DNA from: Gautieria morchelliformis
Lineage: Eukaryota > Basidiomycota > Agaricomycetes > Gomphales > Gomphaceae
NCBI GenBank assembly: GCA_015179125.1
Contig: WHVA01000032.1
Coordinates: 248,001 to 312,000 of the forward strand
DNA length: 64,000 nucleotides
Reading direction: 5' to 3'
The position numbers were made by a program, and so were the translations under genes. Each line of letters begins with the position of its first letter. Position 1 is the first letter of the stretch. This document shows positions 10,753-22,306 of this stretch, piece after piece. Under the pieces are notes generated by a model. That model worked only from the letters and a program-made list of their open reading frames with translations, searched no databases and was not told the origin of the DNA.

Positions 10753-11785
10753 TTTTGTGATTAAAATGTTAGATCAATGCTGTTGACAAAGGGTTTCTAT
10801 TGCTCAGCGGTTGGGATCACTATATCTGTCCTTTTCCTGTGTGCTGAATAAGCCTTCCGAGGCACGTCCAGCACTGATGGATGAAGGTCACATGACCGTG
10901 TCGACAAGAGAAGGGTCTCGATCTAGAGGATAACTATATCAAGAGGCTTCTTCTTTTGAGGTAGTCTAGAGTAAACTATCAAGATTTAAGTTCTGTAGCT
11001 ATCAAACAAGACTAGAGTAACTTCAGGGGTTGAAACAGTTGATTCTGGATGATTGATTCATACATTCGTGGTAGCTACTTAGACTATACTAGTGATAACT
11101 ACCAGTGTTCGAGATAGTAAGTTAATGGGTTGAAAAACTACATATAACTAGAGGGGTGACTACTTATAGTCATAAAGCCATGGGAGTGATGGGGATAGTG
11201 TCAGGGGTGTTAAGCTTTGGAATAGAGTCTTGTACCTACTATACAAAGCCCCTGTCTACATGGTGTCAAGATAGTAGTCAGCTGGTCGTGTCATGGAGCT
11301 CAATAGAAAAATAGAAATCAAATCCCTCCTGTGTAGCATAAATGCTAGTCTTGGTGATGGGGCCGCTGTCTCTGTGCCTCTTCTATGGGGCAGCTGATTG
11401 AGCACATGTACTTGGAATGACGTTCTGTAGTCATTCCGCGATGTCTGATGCTCCTGCACAGTCTGTGCTCCTCTGCGGCGTTTGGTGCCCACACCTCCTC
11501 GGTGCCTGTGGCCTGGCGCCTGTCAACGTCATGGCCGATGCCATCAGTCGATAGGCGCGCTGTCTCTGGTTGGCTGCACGTGGTCGATGCTCTTGTTCCT
11601 GTATCTTATCTGATCTATAGATAAGATAGCTGTTCGTGATGTCATGTGTCTGTCGTCTGTATACGTCGATGTCTGTCGTGAGTGTCATTCCTATCTTTTT
11701 TAGTCGATTGTTCTCCTTTTTTCTTTTATTAGTTTCTTTGTATATATAGATGACTTTAGATAGAATAATTGCGTGTATCACAACA
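10753..11785. repeat. Repeat X, copy 2: solo LTR with TSD AAATA
   Basis: A 1033-bp insertion in MITE2 with perfect 5-bp duplications AAATA at 10748-10752 and 11786-11790. The ends are TTTTGTGAT and ATCACAACA, inverted repeats with one mismatch. That is the TG...CA pattern of an LTR with the first G mutated. It contains no coding region. The partner copies at 6191 and 57640 are truncated. The 5-bp TSD and terminus style fit a copia- or gypsy-type solo LTR; the family is unknown. Confidence 0.82.
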
Positions 11786-11944
11786 AAATAATCATTTGCA
11801 TTTATTCAGATTTTCTTGATGTCTTAAATTGTAAAAATAATGGAAGAATTCTTCACCATATGCCATAGTTTCAAATTATTACCAGATTTCCTCTTATTTC
11901 ACTATTTGTTGCTGTGGGTTATGGTAACAAACAGTGACTTGAAC

Positions 11945-11949
11945 CTAGT
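11945..11949. other. Target site duplication of Ty3-B, left
   Basis: CTAGT directly before the LTR, repeated at 21480-21484 directly after the right LTR. Confidence 0.95.
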
Positions 11950-12164
11950 TGTAAATAACCTAGATACCATACATGTATTCTAGTTATTACATAATCCCAG
12001 TGGGCCCCTTAGGGACCCACTGTATAGTTTATGCGTGGGAACCGGTCAGTGGTTCCCATCGCATCTTAACCTTACACTGTCACTATGTAGCATTCAAAAT
12101 ACCACTATTTGGTCAAGTTCTGCAGTGCCCTTGTGATACAAGGTCAAAGATTGACATCTTTACA
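11950..12164 (+). repeat. 5' LTR of Ty3-B
   Basis: 215 bp, TGTAAATAACC to CATCTTTACA. It is nearly identical to 21265-21479; the few differences include CATTCAAA against CAGGCAGA in the middle. The short LTR and near identity suggest a fairly recent insertion despite the coding lesions. Confidence 0.95.
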
Positions 12165-12362
12165 CTTTTTTGAACTATCCTGCGGTTGATCGCTATGTGG
12201 CCAACTGATTGTGGATTCGAAGCAATCTTGAAAAAGATCGCTGCGTCAATGACTAAACATCATTGAGACCCTCCAGTAGACCTTCTACTGTCGGCTGTGA
12301 GCGTGATGATTCAACACAGTTGAAGACGGACACAAGCGACGAGCTCACGGTCCACACCACTG

Positions 12363-14543
12363 GTGCAGCCCAGCGACACGACGGCTGACACTACCCTGGA
12401 CCAAGAGTCTAGGACGCTAGAAGATGGAGAGATCGTAGATCTCACCGCCCTCGTCCCCCCAATGGAGGACGAGGAAAATCCCGACCATGTCTCGTCGAGC
12501 GTGGTCGATGAAGAGACGACACCGGGCAACAAGCCGGCGCCGCCCCCCCAATCCCCTCTGTCCAGAGACAAAGGAAAGGGCAGAGAGGTCTCGCCGTCGT
12601 CAGACGGCAGAGCATCAACGTCGAGACGGGAACAAAGCCACGACTTGAACCGCCGCTCACGAAGTAGAGCGACGACGATCGTCCCCGAAGGGGGATGACG
12701 GCAAAAAAGGCGAGCCCCAGACGATGGTCAGGGCTCGGAATACTCGAGCTCAAGTCACAAGAGCTCGAGAGCTTACGCCATCAACCACGAGACGGCAGAG
12801 GCACTGAACAAGCAGGTGCAGGACGCGCTGCACCGGAGCGCGCTCACGCACCACAAGCACGATCAGCTAGTATCGCAGCTTGACAACACTGCCTCCGCCA
12901 TAATGGCAATCGGCAAGGAACTCCACCAGGTGGAGGAGATCAGGCTGCAGGACGCAGCCACACTGGAGAACATCCAGACGGCCCTCCGCCCGCGTGGGGA
13001 ACGCAACACAACACGACCGAGCTCACGACAGTCCGCAGCTAACGAACGCGGTCACGATGCGGAAGACCCACAACGAAAGGAGCGGGACAAGCAGCAAATG
13101 CCGCCGCCAGCCGTCCCGGTCGAACAGGATGTGAGGTTCAGGAATGAACCTCAAGAGCAACAGGCTGCCCCAATGGACAGCCGCAAGACGATCCAACAGA
13201 TCGTCAGGGAACAGGTTGCCTCAGAGCCTGACTCTGAAATGACAACCGAGAGCTTAGAGCTCAAAGTCGCGCACTGGCAGCGTAAAGAGGCCGCAGCCCC
13301 ACGCCGCCATATGCGGGCCCTCGAGCTGCTAGCGAAGAACGTTGAGGAAGCGGTGGCCCAAAGCCACACCGCTCAGCTGCCCGACGAGCAGCTCAAGCAA
13401 GCCGTGCAGGATGCACGACAGGCGTGGGCAGCCTACAACAGCAGGCTGCGGATCCGCAACGTGGGACTGACCGGGGACACCAGGCACAAAATGCCCCTGG
13501 ACTCGAGAGCACAAAATGCTCCCGATCCCGAGCCCAATCCAGGCCCGGGGCCCGTCAGGGCATACAACAGCCTGCGCCGCGTGGTGTCACAGCCGCACGA
13601 GCGATCCATGGCCCCAGCGGAAGGCCAGGGAATCCTGGATCAGGCTGACGTCATACCGCTAGAGTCGTACGATGGGATCACGCGGATGATCTGCATAGCG
13701 TTGGCAGATGCCGCAGACACAGACCCAGAGAAGTCTGTGCTAGCCAAAGCCGGTGTGAAGCTGGCTCACCCTGAGCTATACGCCAGGGGATCTGACCTCA
13801 AAGAGTTTGAGAGCTTCGTAGCAGCCATCTTACGATGGCTGAAAATGAACTGCCTCCTAGGGCCAACCAGCATAGACATGCAGGTCAGCTACGTGGGCAC
13901 TCGCCTCACCGGCGAAGCCCAGGAATGGTTCCTTCGAAACATAGAACGCTTCGATCGCCAGGTCCGCAGCTGGACTCTGGAAACAGTGATGCAGGGCCTT
14001 CAAAAGAGGTTCCTGCACACACTAACATACCATCACGCATCGAATAAATTCAATGCTGTCATGCAGGGCATGAAGACCGTTCAGGAGATGCTGAACGAGT
14101 TCACGAAATACACAGCGCAGATGATACCACCGCCAGATGATTACACGTTCTGGAGACGGTTCGTGTCGGCGCTGCGCGAAATGCTGCGCAACGAAGTCCT
14201 CAAAAAGGGCTACAATGCCGAGAGTAGCTCGATAGAGCAGCTCTTTGAGACGGCCCAAATGATAGAGGAAGCATCCCGATACAATATGGGGATGCGCCGT
14301 GCAGAAAGCACAGCGGCAACGGCAAGCGCAGTGGCAACGGCAAGCGCAGCGGCAACGGCAAGCGCAGCAACGGCAAGCGCAGCCCGGCTTACAGGGAGCA
14401 AGCCATTGACACAGACGGGCCTGACCAGGCCCAACCTATTCTTGAGAAGTGGAGCGGCGCAGCGGCCGCCACCCCCACGCCCAGCACAAGCTGGATGCCC
14501 GCCTGAGACTAAACAGCCTCAAGCGTCAGGATCATCCCCATGA
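12363..14543 (+). pseudogene. Ty3-B gag
   Basis: A single frame of about 726 codons with one stop, TGA at 12696-12698, where the context suggests CGA (Arg). The N-terminal third is charged and low complexity. A coiled-coil-like stretch follows, then a retrotransposon capsid domain (FESFVAAILRWLKMN, YVGTRLTGEAQEWF, MQGLQKRFLHTLTYHHAS, TFWRRFVSALREMLRNEVL). Near the end, about 14311-14385, a GGCAACGGCAAGCGCA-type minisatellite encodes an Ala/Thr/Ser run. A related gag fragment lies at 56250-57645 on the other strand. Confidence 0.88.
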
Positions 14544-14561
14544 CCTGCCCCACCAACGAAA

Positions 14562-15418
14562 GTGTTGGGCCGGCCTAAAGATCAGCCCAGCAGCAGCCAA
14601 AGCAGCACCACGTGCTTTGAATGCGGCCAACCTGGCCAGGCCACAAGAGAGCAGAATGCCCCCAGCTTAGGTCTGGTATCAGGACAGCGGCCACGAGGCA
14701 CGAAGAAGAGACCGAGGATCCAGAGACGGATCTTGGTCAAAATTCTCTCCATCAATTTTATGAAGAGGGGGAGGGTGATCCCCAACCCAACGACTCTCCG
14801 GACAACGGAGATGCGCCTGCTGAAGAGTGGGATCCCGAGCCATCCCAATATTACGAATGGGATGAAGAGGCGGAGGACACCACCTACAGGTCCAGCGTGA
14901 TCAGATTTGCACCGGAAGACGATGCCACCACGAAAGTCATGGCGGCATGCATGTCGGTAATGCCAGACAAGGCGGCCAAACCGGTGTATCACCACCGAAG
15001 CAAGCATAGGATGCGGCCAACGCACCCACGCAGTGAGAACTGTACCCTGTTGGGGTACTGGGAAATAAACGGCATAAAAGCCCACTGCCTGCTAGATAGC
15101 GGCAGCGAAGGAGTACTGCTATCCCCTGAATTAACGTGAGCTACAGGGATGAAGACATTCTCCCTGGAGAAACCAATCACGCTGCAGCTAGCCTGCATAG
15201 GCAGCCGTTCCACAATCAACTATGGAATGAACACGACCATCAAATTTGGTCATGAAACATACGACGAATATTTCGACGTGGTGAACGTCGAATATTACGA
15301 CGCAATCTTAGGGACTGTTCCTAAGGAGATTTGGCATAACCCTGGACTTCTCAAGCCCAGGGACAATCCACAAGGGGAACGAAGTAATCCCCACGGGCAC
15401 AGTCTCGTTCGACGATGA
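14562..15418 (+). pseudogene. Ty3-B zinc knuckle and aspartic protease
   Basis: A zinc knuckle starts CFECGQPG in one frame and finishes PGHKRAEC in another. The base sequence shows an extra GGCCA-like 5-bp duplication in between. An acidic linker then leads to a retropepsin with LLDSGSEGVLL, a TGA at 15137-15139 where Arg (CGA) would fit, and YYDAILGTV further on. The protease would cut Gag-Pol. Frame is lost after about 15418, and 15420-15728 cannot be read as protein. Confidence 0.8.
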
Positions 15419-15728
15419 TGGATCGACAAACGAGGACAAGGGGCCAGTGGTGAGCAGGATCACCCAGGCGCCGAAGCCTAGCCTGGCTCATTGAAGCCAC
15501 GAGGATGAGTCATGGGACGACTCGTCCTCGAACTCGCCCTACAATCGTAGGGAGAGGCGCTCTCACCTAACGGTGAAAGCGATGGGAAAGAAGAGAGCGG
15601 TTCCACGCGCCGTGGAACCTAATAGATGCACACAGCGCCTAATGGCTTCTAAGCCAACCACCACCATCATCCTCATGGATGATGACCTTCCTCGCCTCCG
15701 CGAGGAATGGATGGAATGAATCACTGAT

Positions 15729-17177
15729 CTAGTCAGTGGAATTCCATTAGAACTCCCGCCACTACGGGATATCAACCATGAGATCAATCTCATCGATCCC
15801 AACAAGCACATTCAGTATCGACTACCGAAGTGCCCCGAACATTTCCAAGAGGAACTATCGGCTAAGATAGAACGATACACCACCACAAAGTGGTGGATTC
15901 TGGCAGTTGCGCAGCAGGCCGTGCCCATGCTGTGTGTGCCGAAAAAGAATGGTACATTATGAACCATCTTCGATCTGTGCCAGCAGAACGAGAACACAGT
16001 GAAGGACGTCACGCCCTTCCCGGATCAAGATATAATCTGCAGCGACATGGCTCACTGTCGGTATCGAACAAAACTCGATATGTTGGAAGCATACGAGCAG
16101 ATCCGCATTCATCCAGATCACGTAGCAAAGACTGCCTATGCCACTATCCTTGGCACGTTTAGGAGCCAGGTGATACAGATGGGGGACTGTAACACCCCAT
16201 CAATGTTCCAACGGCTGATGACAGCCATTTTCTGTGACTGCATAGGTCGCTTCATCCATGTATACATGGATGACATCTTCATTTTCTCGCTCTCGATACA
16301 AGAGCATGAAGAGCACCTCTACATTGTCTTTGACAGACTGAGGAAGAACCACCTTTTTCTGAGCAAGAAAAAGGTGGACCTCTATTCCATCCGAATGGAG
16401 TGTCTCGGCCACATCATCGATCGCCGAGGGGTACATGCCAATGAGGATAAGATGCAACGCATCCGTGAGTGGCGTAGGCCACGGATGTTCAACGACATCC
16501 AGTGTTTCCTTGGGCTAGTACAGTATCTGGCACATTACATGCCAGATGTTAGCGCATATACCACCCCACTATCAGGCTGTGCGCGTAACAACCGTCCATT
16601 CGAATGGACCCCACTACTGGACAAATGCTGGCAAAGCATTAAGGCGTTGGCCTGTAAGGCCCCGATCCTGCATCCAATAGATGCACGGTGCCCAGAGCCG
16701 ATCTGGGTGATCACCTACGGGTCAAAAGCTGGCATCGGTGCGGTCTATGGCCAAGGCCCCGACTGGAAAACCTGTCGCCCTGCCGGCTTCTTGTCAAAGA
16801 AGTTCAGTGTTGCTCAGCAACACTACTGGACTCATGAGCACGAGACAATCGCGGTGCTCGAGGCTCTCATGAAATGGGAGGACAAGCTGCTGGGACGGAG
16901 GTTCACCCTCATCACAGACCACAAAGGGCTCGAATACTTCGATACCCAGAAGAGCCTGTCTGACCGTCAGGTCAGATGGTGGGAGTTTCTCTCACGGTTC
17001 AACTTCAACACCGTCCATGTTGACGGTGTAGAGAACAAGGTAGCAGACTGCCTGTCATGCTACTACGAGAGCGACACGAGTGATGACAATCACCCGGATC
17101 ACGTCTTTGTGAATGCAGACGCGCGTTTAGACCCGGACGGTGAGTTATTGCCCACCGACCGATATATCGAGCTGTGA
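15729..17177 (+). pseudogene. Ty3-B RT and RNase H
   Basis: The frame opens at IPLELPPLRDINHEINL, passes a TGA at about 15959-15961 (expected Arg in an LRTIFDL-like motif), then reads the whole RT with VYMDDIFIF as active site and a thumb region (YSIRMECLGHIIDRRGV). RNase H follows with VITYGSKAGIGAVYGQG, where the first catalytic Asp seems to be Tyr, then HETIAVLEAL and LITDHKGLEYF. It ends at TGA 17175-17177 and integrase begins 45 bases later in the same orientation. Confidence 0.88.
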
Positions 17178-17222
17178 GCAGCGGCGACGAGATGGTCTAA
17201 ACACCTCGCTGAGAAGACAGAG

Positions 17223-18224
17223 GTGAGAATAACGGAATCTGCTGCATTAAACGAGGGCTCACAAAAGCCCGCGAGTGTCGCCACATCACGCGACGACGAT
17301 GACGATGATGTCAGAGTCATCGCTGCAGGAAATGACGGCACGCCCCTGCGCCGGATCGTCGAGCAGGGCGTAGACCTGTCCAAGGTCTTACGAGATGCGT
17401 ACCAGAGGGACGCCATGTTCGCGAAGATCATGGCGCACCCGGACGCGCACCCGAGATTTGGGATCCGGGACGGTCTGATCTGGACAAAGAACCAGCTCAA
17501 GAGAGATGTCATTGCCGTCCCCCACTCTGTTCTGCAAGGGGGAAGGAGGCTGATCGAAATCATCATCGATCGAGCACATCAGATAGTCGGTCACTACGGC
17601 CATCTGAAGACTTCGAACTACGTTCGAAGGTCATATTGGTGGCCGGGCATGAGCCCAGACATAGAGTCATTCTGCACATCGTGCGCGAAGTTCCAGATGA
17701 CGAAAACCGGGCCACAACGGCCCAAAGGCCTACTACACAGCCTACCCATTCCGGATAGGCCGTGGCAGTCAATTGGCATCGACTTCATGGGGCCCCTGCC
17801 CAAATCCAATGACTGTGACTACCTGATGGTAGTCATTGACCGACTAACGTCACTTGTACACCTCATCCCAACAATGACGAGCGTGTCAGCCAAGGGAGTA
17901 GCCTGGCTGTTCCTGAAAGTGATCGTTCGACTCCATGGGGTTCCCGACTCCATCATCTCGGATAGAGACTCGAAGTTCACGTCGATCTTTTGGCGTGAAC
18001 TACAGCAACTCATGGGGACTAAGCTCCTCATGTCAACGGCCTTCCATCCCCAAATGGATGGAGCCACCAAGCGGGCAAACCTCTCGATAGGACAGATATT
18101 GCGCGTGGTCGTCAGAGACGATCAGAAGGATTGGGCATTGAAATGCCCGATGGTTTAGGTCGCCCTCAACAGCAACGTCAGCGCGACCACAGGGTTCGCA
18201 CCCTTGGAGCTGAACCACCGCTAT
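17223..18224 (+). pseudogene. Ty3-B integrase core
   Basis: Zinc-binding domain (RAHQIVGHYGH and CTSCAKFQ) and catalytic core with GIDFMGPLP and IISDRDSKF. The third catalytic residue, Glu in a DGATER-type motif, is Lys (DGATKRANLS, near 18069), a G-to-A change. The frame meets TAG at 18156-18158, then continues as VALNSNVSATTGFAPLELNH until MITE3 interrupts it at 18225. The enzyme would be dead on two counts. Confidence 0.87.
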
Positions 18225-18844
18225 GGGGGATGTTTATAAATGTTGTCATATATATGTATATATAACTTAGTTCATCTACATTTCATAAAATATATCACAA
18301 TTGAGGCAGTTGCCAGCATCTGTAAGGCATGCTTAATCCTGGCCCCGAAGTTCTTTCTCACAGTCTGCTGCTCCCCCAGGAAAGGGTGTATACCCCATTG
18401 TCTAAACATCAATAGTTACATATCTTTGTACTATACATGCATATTATTTTAAACATACCTTTTAATCAGATCTCTCAACCATATATAATAATATAGTACA
18501 GGTCTTGTCCATACTTGCTTCTATATTCTGTGATTGTACATCTAACATATTTCATATCTACTTCTAACATGTACTCATATGGTCCATACTTGCCTCTACA
18601 TTCTATCATCATACTTTTAATATATAGTCATCCACATCCTCTCTGAAATTGCTCTGTTATCTCAATACACACCATGCTTTAGACCATATTTTAAAAATAT
18701 CAGAACATTCAAAAAAAATTAGGATGTCTACAATATACAAGTTGCTCAAAATGATGGATTATGAATTTGGTTAGGGTTGATATTTTAAAAGATATCTAAT
18801 ATATCCTAGAAGAATGTACATTGTTGTCAATGTGAACATCCTCC
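18225..18844. mobile_element. MITE 3 inside Ty3-B integrase
   Basis: A 620-bp AT-rich insertion with terminal inverted repeats GGGGGATGTT / AACATCCTCC, flanked by TAT on both sides (18222-18224 and 18845-18847). Removing it joins the pol frame at the codons for NHRYMPRI. A 3-bp TSD is reminiscent of PIF/Harbinger-type elements, but the TIR alone does not prove it. A weak open frame across its right part is not convincing. Confidence 0.85.
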
Positions 18845-19455
18845 TATATGCCGCGGATAGATCTCCCCATGGGGTAGCCCGATTTGCACATCAGGCAAGA
18901 TGGAACATGATGGTGGCACACGATCATAGAGCATCGAGTGATGCAAATGTTTCATGCAAACAAGAAACGTATGGCGAGCGACAGGTATGTGGCCAACAAC
19001 CGCGTCTACCTCTTGACCCAGAACCTAACTCTCCCGAAAGGATGAGCCAGAAAACTAGTCCCGCGGTACATTGGACCGTACCGTATCATCGAGGCTCACA
19101 CCGACGCCTCAACGGTGACCCTTGAACTTCCCAACGAGCTGAAAAGCCATCGTATTTCACCGGTCTTTTACTCAAGCCTCATACGATGATACGAGGCTAA
19201 CAGTGATGAATTATTCCCTCGTCGTGAGGCCAAGTCATTTTATGACTTTGGAGCGAATGACAATGAGGAGTGGCTCGTTGACGAGATTATTGCACATCGA
19301 TGGATAAACTTGACGGACCTGGAGTTCCAGGTCCGCTGGACCCTAGGCGATGTGACATGGGAACCCATGTCATCTTGCAAGGACCTTGAAGCCCTAGATA
19401 GCTATCTAGAGCTTCGGGGGGTGAGCAAACCATGCGACCTCCCCAGACGCCGCTA
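18845..19455 (+). pseudogene. Ty3-B integrase C-terminus and chromodomain-like region
   Basis: Pol continues after MITE3 with frameshifts. It reads GVARFAHQARWNMM, then NLTLPKGRARKLVPRYIGPY-like and TVTLELPNELKSHRISPVFY segments (the GPY/F module), then a chromodomain-like block EWLVDEIIAHRWINLTD, FQVRWTLGDVTWEP. It ends near CDLPRRR with a stop. The block is the usual C-terminal end of this type of Pol and gives the downstream limit of pol before ORF3. Confidence 0.78.
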
Positions 19456-19570
19456 GACGTGTCTGTCACGTGCATACCACGTGACACGCCGGCCACGGCG
19501 CGGTTAAATTTTCGCCTCGGATCTTTCCGAGGGTGCATCGCTTCTTGGAAGCAACCACCATCATCTACCC

Positions 19571-21214
19571 ATGAAGATGATGCCCCCCAAAGATGGGATG
19601 GGCGTTGATCCGTCAATGTCCACGACATGCACAACGGCCCCGAGACAGGGGGCCACAGACATCCTATGAGCTCCAGTCAACCAAGAGCACTGGATGATCG
19701 TATGGTGGGAAGACGCTCTGGTGATCGTTCACCCCGACGATTGTGCCACGTGCGTGGACTATGCCGCGCACCTAAGGGCCACAACAGGCACCTGCAAGGT
19801 CAAATTGCGGGATGAAGACATCGGCGACACCGTTGACCCAGCCTGGGGATGGCTCCTGAGAGGCATCACGCGTGACGCGCGGGAGGAGCCCCTCAGGGAC
19901 ATCCACGACCTCAAGAAGGAGGTCAAGGATTTGGAACGCACGGTCGAAGACTGCGACGATGCGCTCGAAGCCGAGCGCGCCAAAATAAAAGAACTGGAGC
20001 AGCAGCTGAGTGCAGCCCAGCTCCAGCTCACATTCGCCCACGCAGCCTCAAAAATGCCGCGCCATGACCCTGCCACGGACCCAGTGGCCGGGCCATCATC
20101 ACCTCGTGCGACGGCACCCTTGCCGGTGCGCGCAACATTGGGGCTAGCATCCTGATTATCGGTGCCGACCCCGACAATGACAACGACAGAGGGGCAGAGC
20201 ACGCCTTCCGACGCTGTGTATGGCATCCCAGACGGATGGGAGTCCGACTCCTCCGTCTGGAAGACGTATGACCCGGGGAGGGCACAGCGGCTGGCAGAGC
20301 AGCTGAAAAAGAAGCTCAAGAAGTTGCGTGGCACCCCCAACACCGTCAATGGGTTAGCCATTGCGAGGGAAGGCGCGATTGGCGCATACCTGGCGGCATC
20401 ACCGTCGCACACGATCAATGACCCTGCCCTACAACACCAGGTAGCACTGGTCGAGGCCCAGTACATCGGGCCTCACGTGGTCCTGCCTCCAGTGGCAGCG
20501 ACAGTTCACCCTCCCTACTCGGGGGAGGGGATGGTCATACCACTCGGAGACCCGCCGATCTCCGAGACAGGCCTCCTACCATGACCAGTAGGGAAGGCCC
20601 AGCAGCGTCGTACTCAATGGTACGACGTCTGCCCGCTCGACAACCCACGCTTCGTTGAGCTCCTAGCACGGGCGAAAGAAACACCCCAACTCCCGCGCAC
20701 ATGCGAGATGATCGGCATGTTCAAACGCATTGAGCACGAACAACGCGCTCGCAATCCCAAAAGGGATTGTCTCGTGATAGCAGGCGGTACCCCGCACAAC
20801 ATCGCCACCATCCTAAGGGGTTGGATACACAACCCCGAAGGAATCCTGTCTGCCATCCGTGATAACACTGCAGAGCACCAGCCTGCGGCTCTCCATCACA
20901 GGCCCATACCCCATGGGGGCCGAGCTGGCCCCAACATCCCGCTCGCCAAGATCGCGCGATGGTTGGCCCGCTATGCTGGGGTCACTCGCGAGCGAGCAAC
21001 GTGCATTGAACACTATGTTCAAAGCCAGCTCCACGAGGATGCAGGCCCCATCACCCAAGCGGAAACCACCGCTAGTGGTGAGGCAGAGCAGCCTCACCCA
21101 ACCACCCCGGCGGGTGCGGAGGTGCCCCGGGAGGAGTCTCGTGCTCCACCGGCCCCGTACGACGACGATGTCATCGTATCGGAAACATTAGAGGACTCCA
21201 TTATGGATGACTGA
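19571..21214 (+). pseudogene. Ty3-B ORF3, post-pol protein of unknown function
   Basis: One continuous frame of about 548 codons from ATG 19571 to TGA 21212-21214, broken only by TGA at 19667, 20153 and 20582, each readable as former CGA. Residues about 115-165 form a strong coiled coil (HDLKKEVKDLERTVEDCDD, ERAKIKELEQQLSAAQLQL). A proline/alanine-rich linker follows, then a Lys-rich segment (QLKKKLKKLRGTPN), a block with WYDVCPLDNPRFVELLARAK, and an acidic C-terminus. I see no signal peptide or membrane segment, so it is not an obvious envelope. The position after pol and the intact frame suggest an element-encoded accessory protein. I do not recognise a family. Confidence 0.75.
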
Positions 21215-21250
21215 CCTCTATGAGTCGTAATTGGTCCCCTATAGTTGTCT

Positions 21251-21264
21251 ATAGAGGGGGAGGG
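21251..21264 (+). other. Polypurine tract of Ty3-B
   Basis: ATAGAGGGGGAGGG immediately before the 3' LTR. Confidence 0.88.
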
Positions 21265-21479
21265 TGTAAATAACCTAGATACCATACATGTATTCTAGTT
21301 ATTACATAATCCCAGTGGGCCCCTTAGGGACCCACTGTATAGTTTATGCGTGGGAACCGGTTAGTGGTTCCCATCGCATCTTAACCTTACACTGTCACTA
21401 CGTAGCAGGCAGAATACCACTATTTGGTCAAGTTCTGCAGTGCCCTTGTGATACAAGGTCAAAGATCAACATCTTTACA
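21265..21479 (+). repeat. 3' LTR of Ty3-B
   Basis: 215 bp. It begins TGTAAATAACC after the polypurine tract and ends CATCTTTACA, followed by the TSD CTAGT and then the last base of MITE2. Confidence 0.95.
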
Positions 21480-21485
21480 CTAGTG

Positions 21486-22306
21486 AGGAGCTATGATGGC
21501 CTCTCAGGACCAGTGGCACCCATGGTGTCATAATCAACGGTCTCCAGAAGTACATCAATAGTGAACCTCATATAGTGGCAGGCACATGACTGCTGTGGTC
21601 TTGAACATAGGCCACATGGTGATGACATGGAAGATGTTAAACAAGAGGTGAGTTGATCCAAGGCCTCTGCTACTCCACACTCCCTCGAACAGTAGCCCCA
21701 GTTCGCTTCTGCACTGGCACCGCATCGGTGCCATATAGCATTAGTTTCTGCAGTACGGTGTCCAAACATACTAAAACAACGGTCACCGTGGTGAGACATG
21801 GAAGAGCATAGTAAGTAGTAGAATGAGTGGCAGCCTGCGAGGGTATATATATACAGAGTGCCAGTGAGTTGATTCAAGTGCCCTACACTTGTGGAACCCT
21901 GAAATGTGAACAAAGAAATCCAAAAGTGGGACGCCTGCTGCATAGTGTAGCTCAGCTTGGAGTCGAAGTTCACTGGAGACCAGTTGCATAACTTGAACTG
22001 TTACAGAAGAATTACAGAAAAAATACATGTGAGTATGGTTGGGTGGATGGACAGCAGCTGCTACTGTATTCTATCATGACCACATGCACCGGTAATGCCC
22101 ACAGTGCGTTACAACTAGCAGAGCATGGAGTTCAAAATGTTTGTCTTTACTTACAAGTTACCTTTTGCCATGTTACTGGAAGTATAGTCACTGATAAATT
22201 GGGTATATTAGCTATCATGTACATACAGAGTAAGGATGAGAGAAACAGGAGGAAGATGGAGTCCATATATAGTGAGTGGATGGGTGAAGGGAACTAGTAG
22301 GAAGGA
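21486..22306. other. No recognisable feature
   Basis: Sequence originally to the right of MITE2. A minus-strand frame (21491-21973) is rich in Cys and His but resembles nothing I know, and no splice-supported gene was found. Confidence 0.35.

Larger units (their letters stand above)
10530..11949. mobile_element. Foldback MITE 2, interrupted
   Basis: Left arm 10530-10680 and right arm 11791-11949 match the arms of MITE1, and the centre is in the opposite orientation. It is split by solo LTR X2 (10753-11785) between two copies of AAATA. Its last bases CTAGT are the target of Ty3-B, so the MITE's final CTAGTG reappears at 21480-21485. After allowing for both insertions, a possible AGGA duplication flanks it (10526-10529 and 21486-21489). 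Confidence 0.85.
11950..21479 (+). mobile_element. Ty3-B, Ty3/gypsy element with a third ORF
   Basis: A 9.53-kb element bounded by 215-bp LTRs and 5-bp duplications CTAGT. Plus-strand order: gag, zinc knuckle, protease, RT, RNase H, integrase, chromodomain-like C-terminus, then a separate long ORF in the position env holds in retroviruses, a polypurine tract and the 3' LTR. Pol carries frameshifts and stops, a Lys at the integrase catalytic Glu, and a 620-bp MITE. Most stops are TGA at arginine positions. Confidence 0.95.

Noticed and set aside
19759-20466. 235-codon minus-strand frame opposite Ty3-B ORF3
   Set aside because: Same bases as ORF3, whose plus-strand frame continues over 1.6 kb with a coherent coiled coil; the minus frame is composition-driven.
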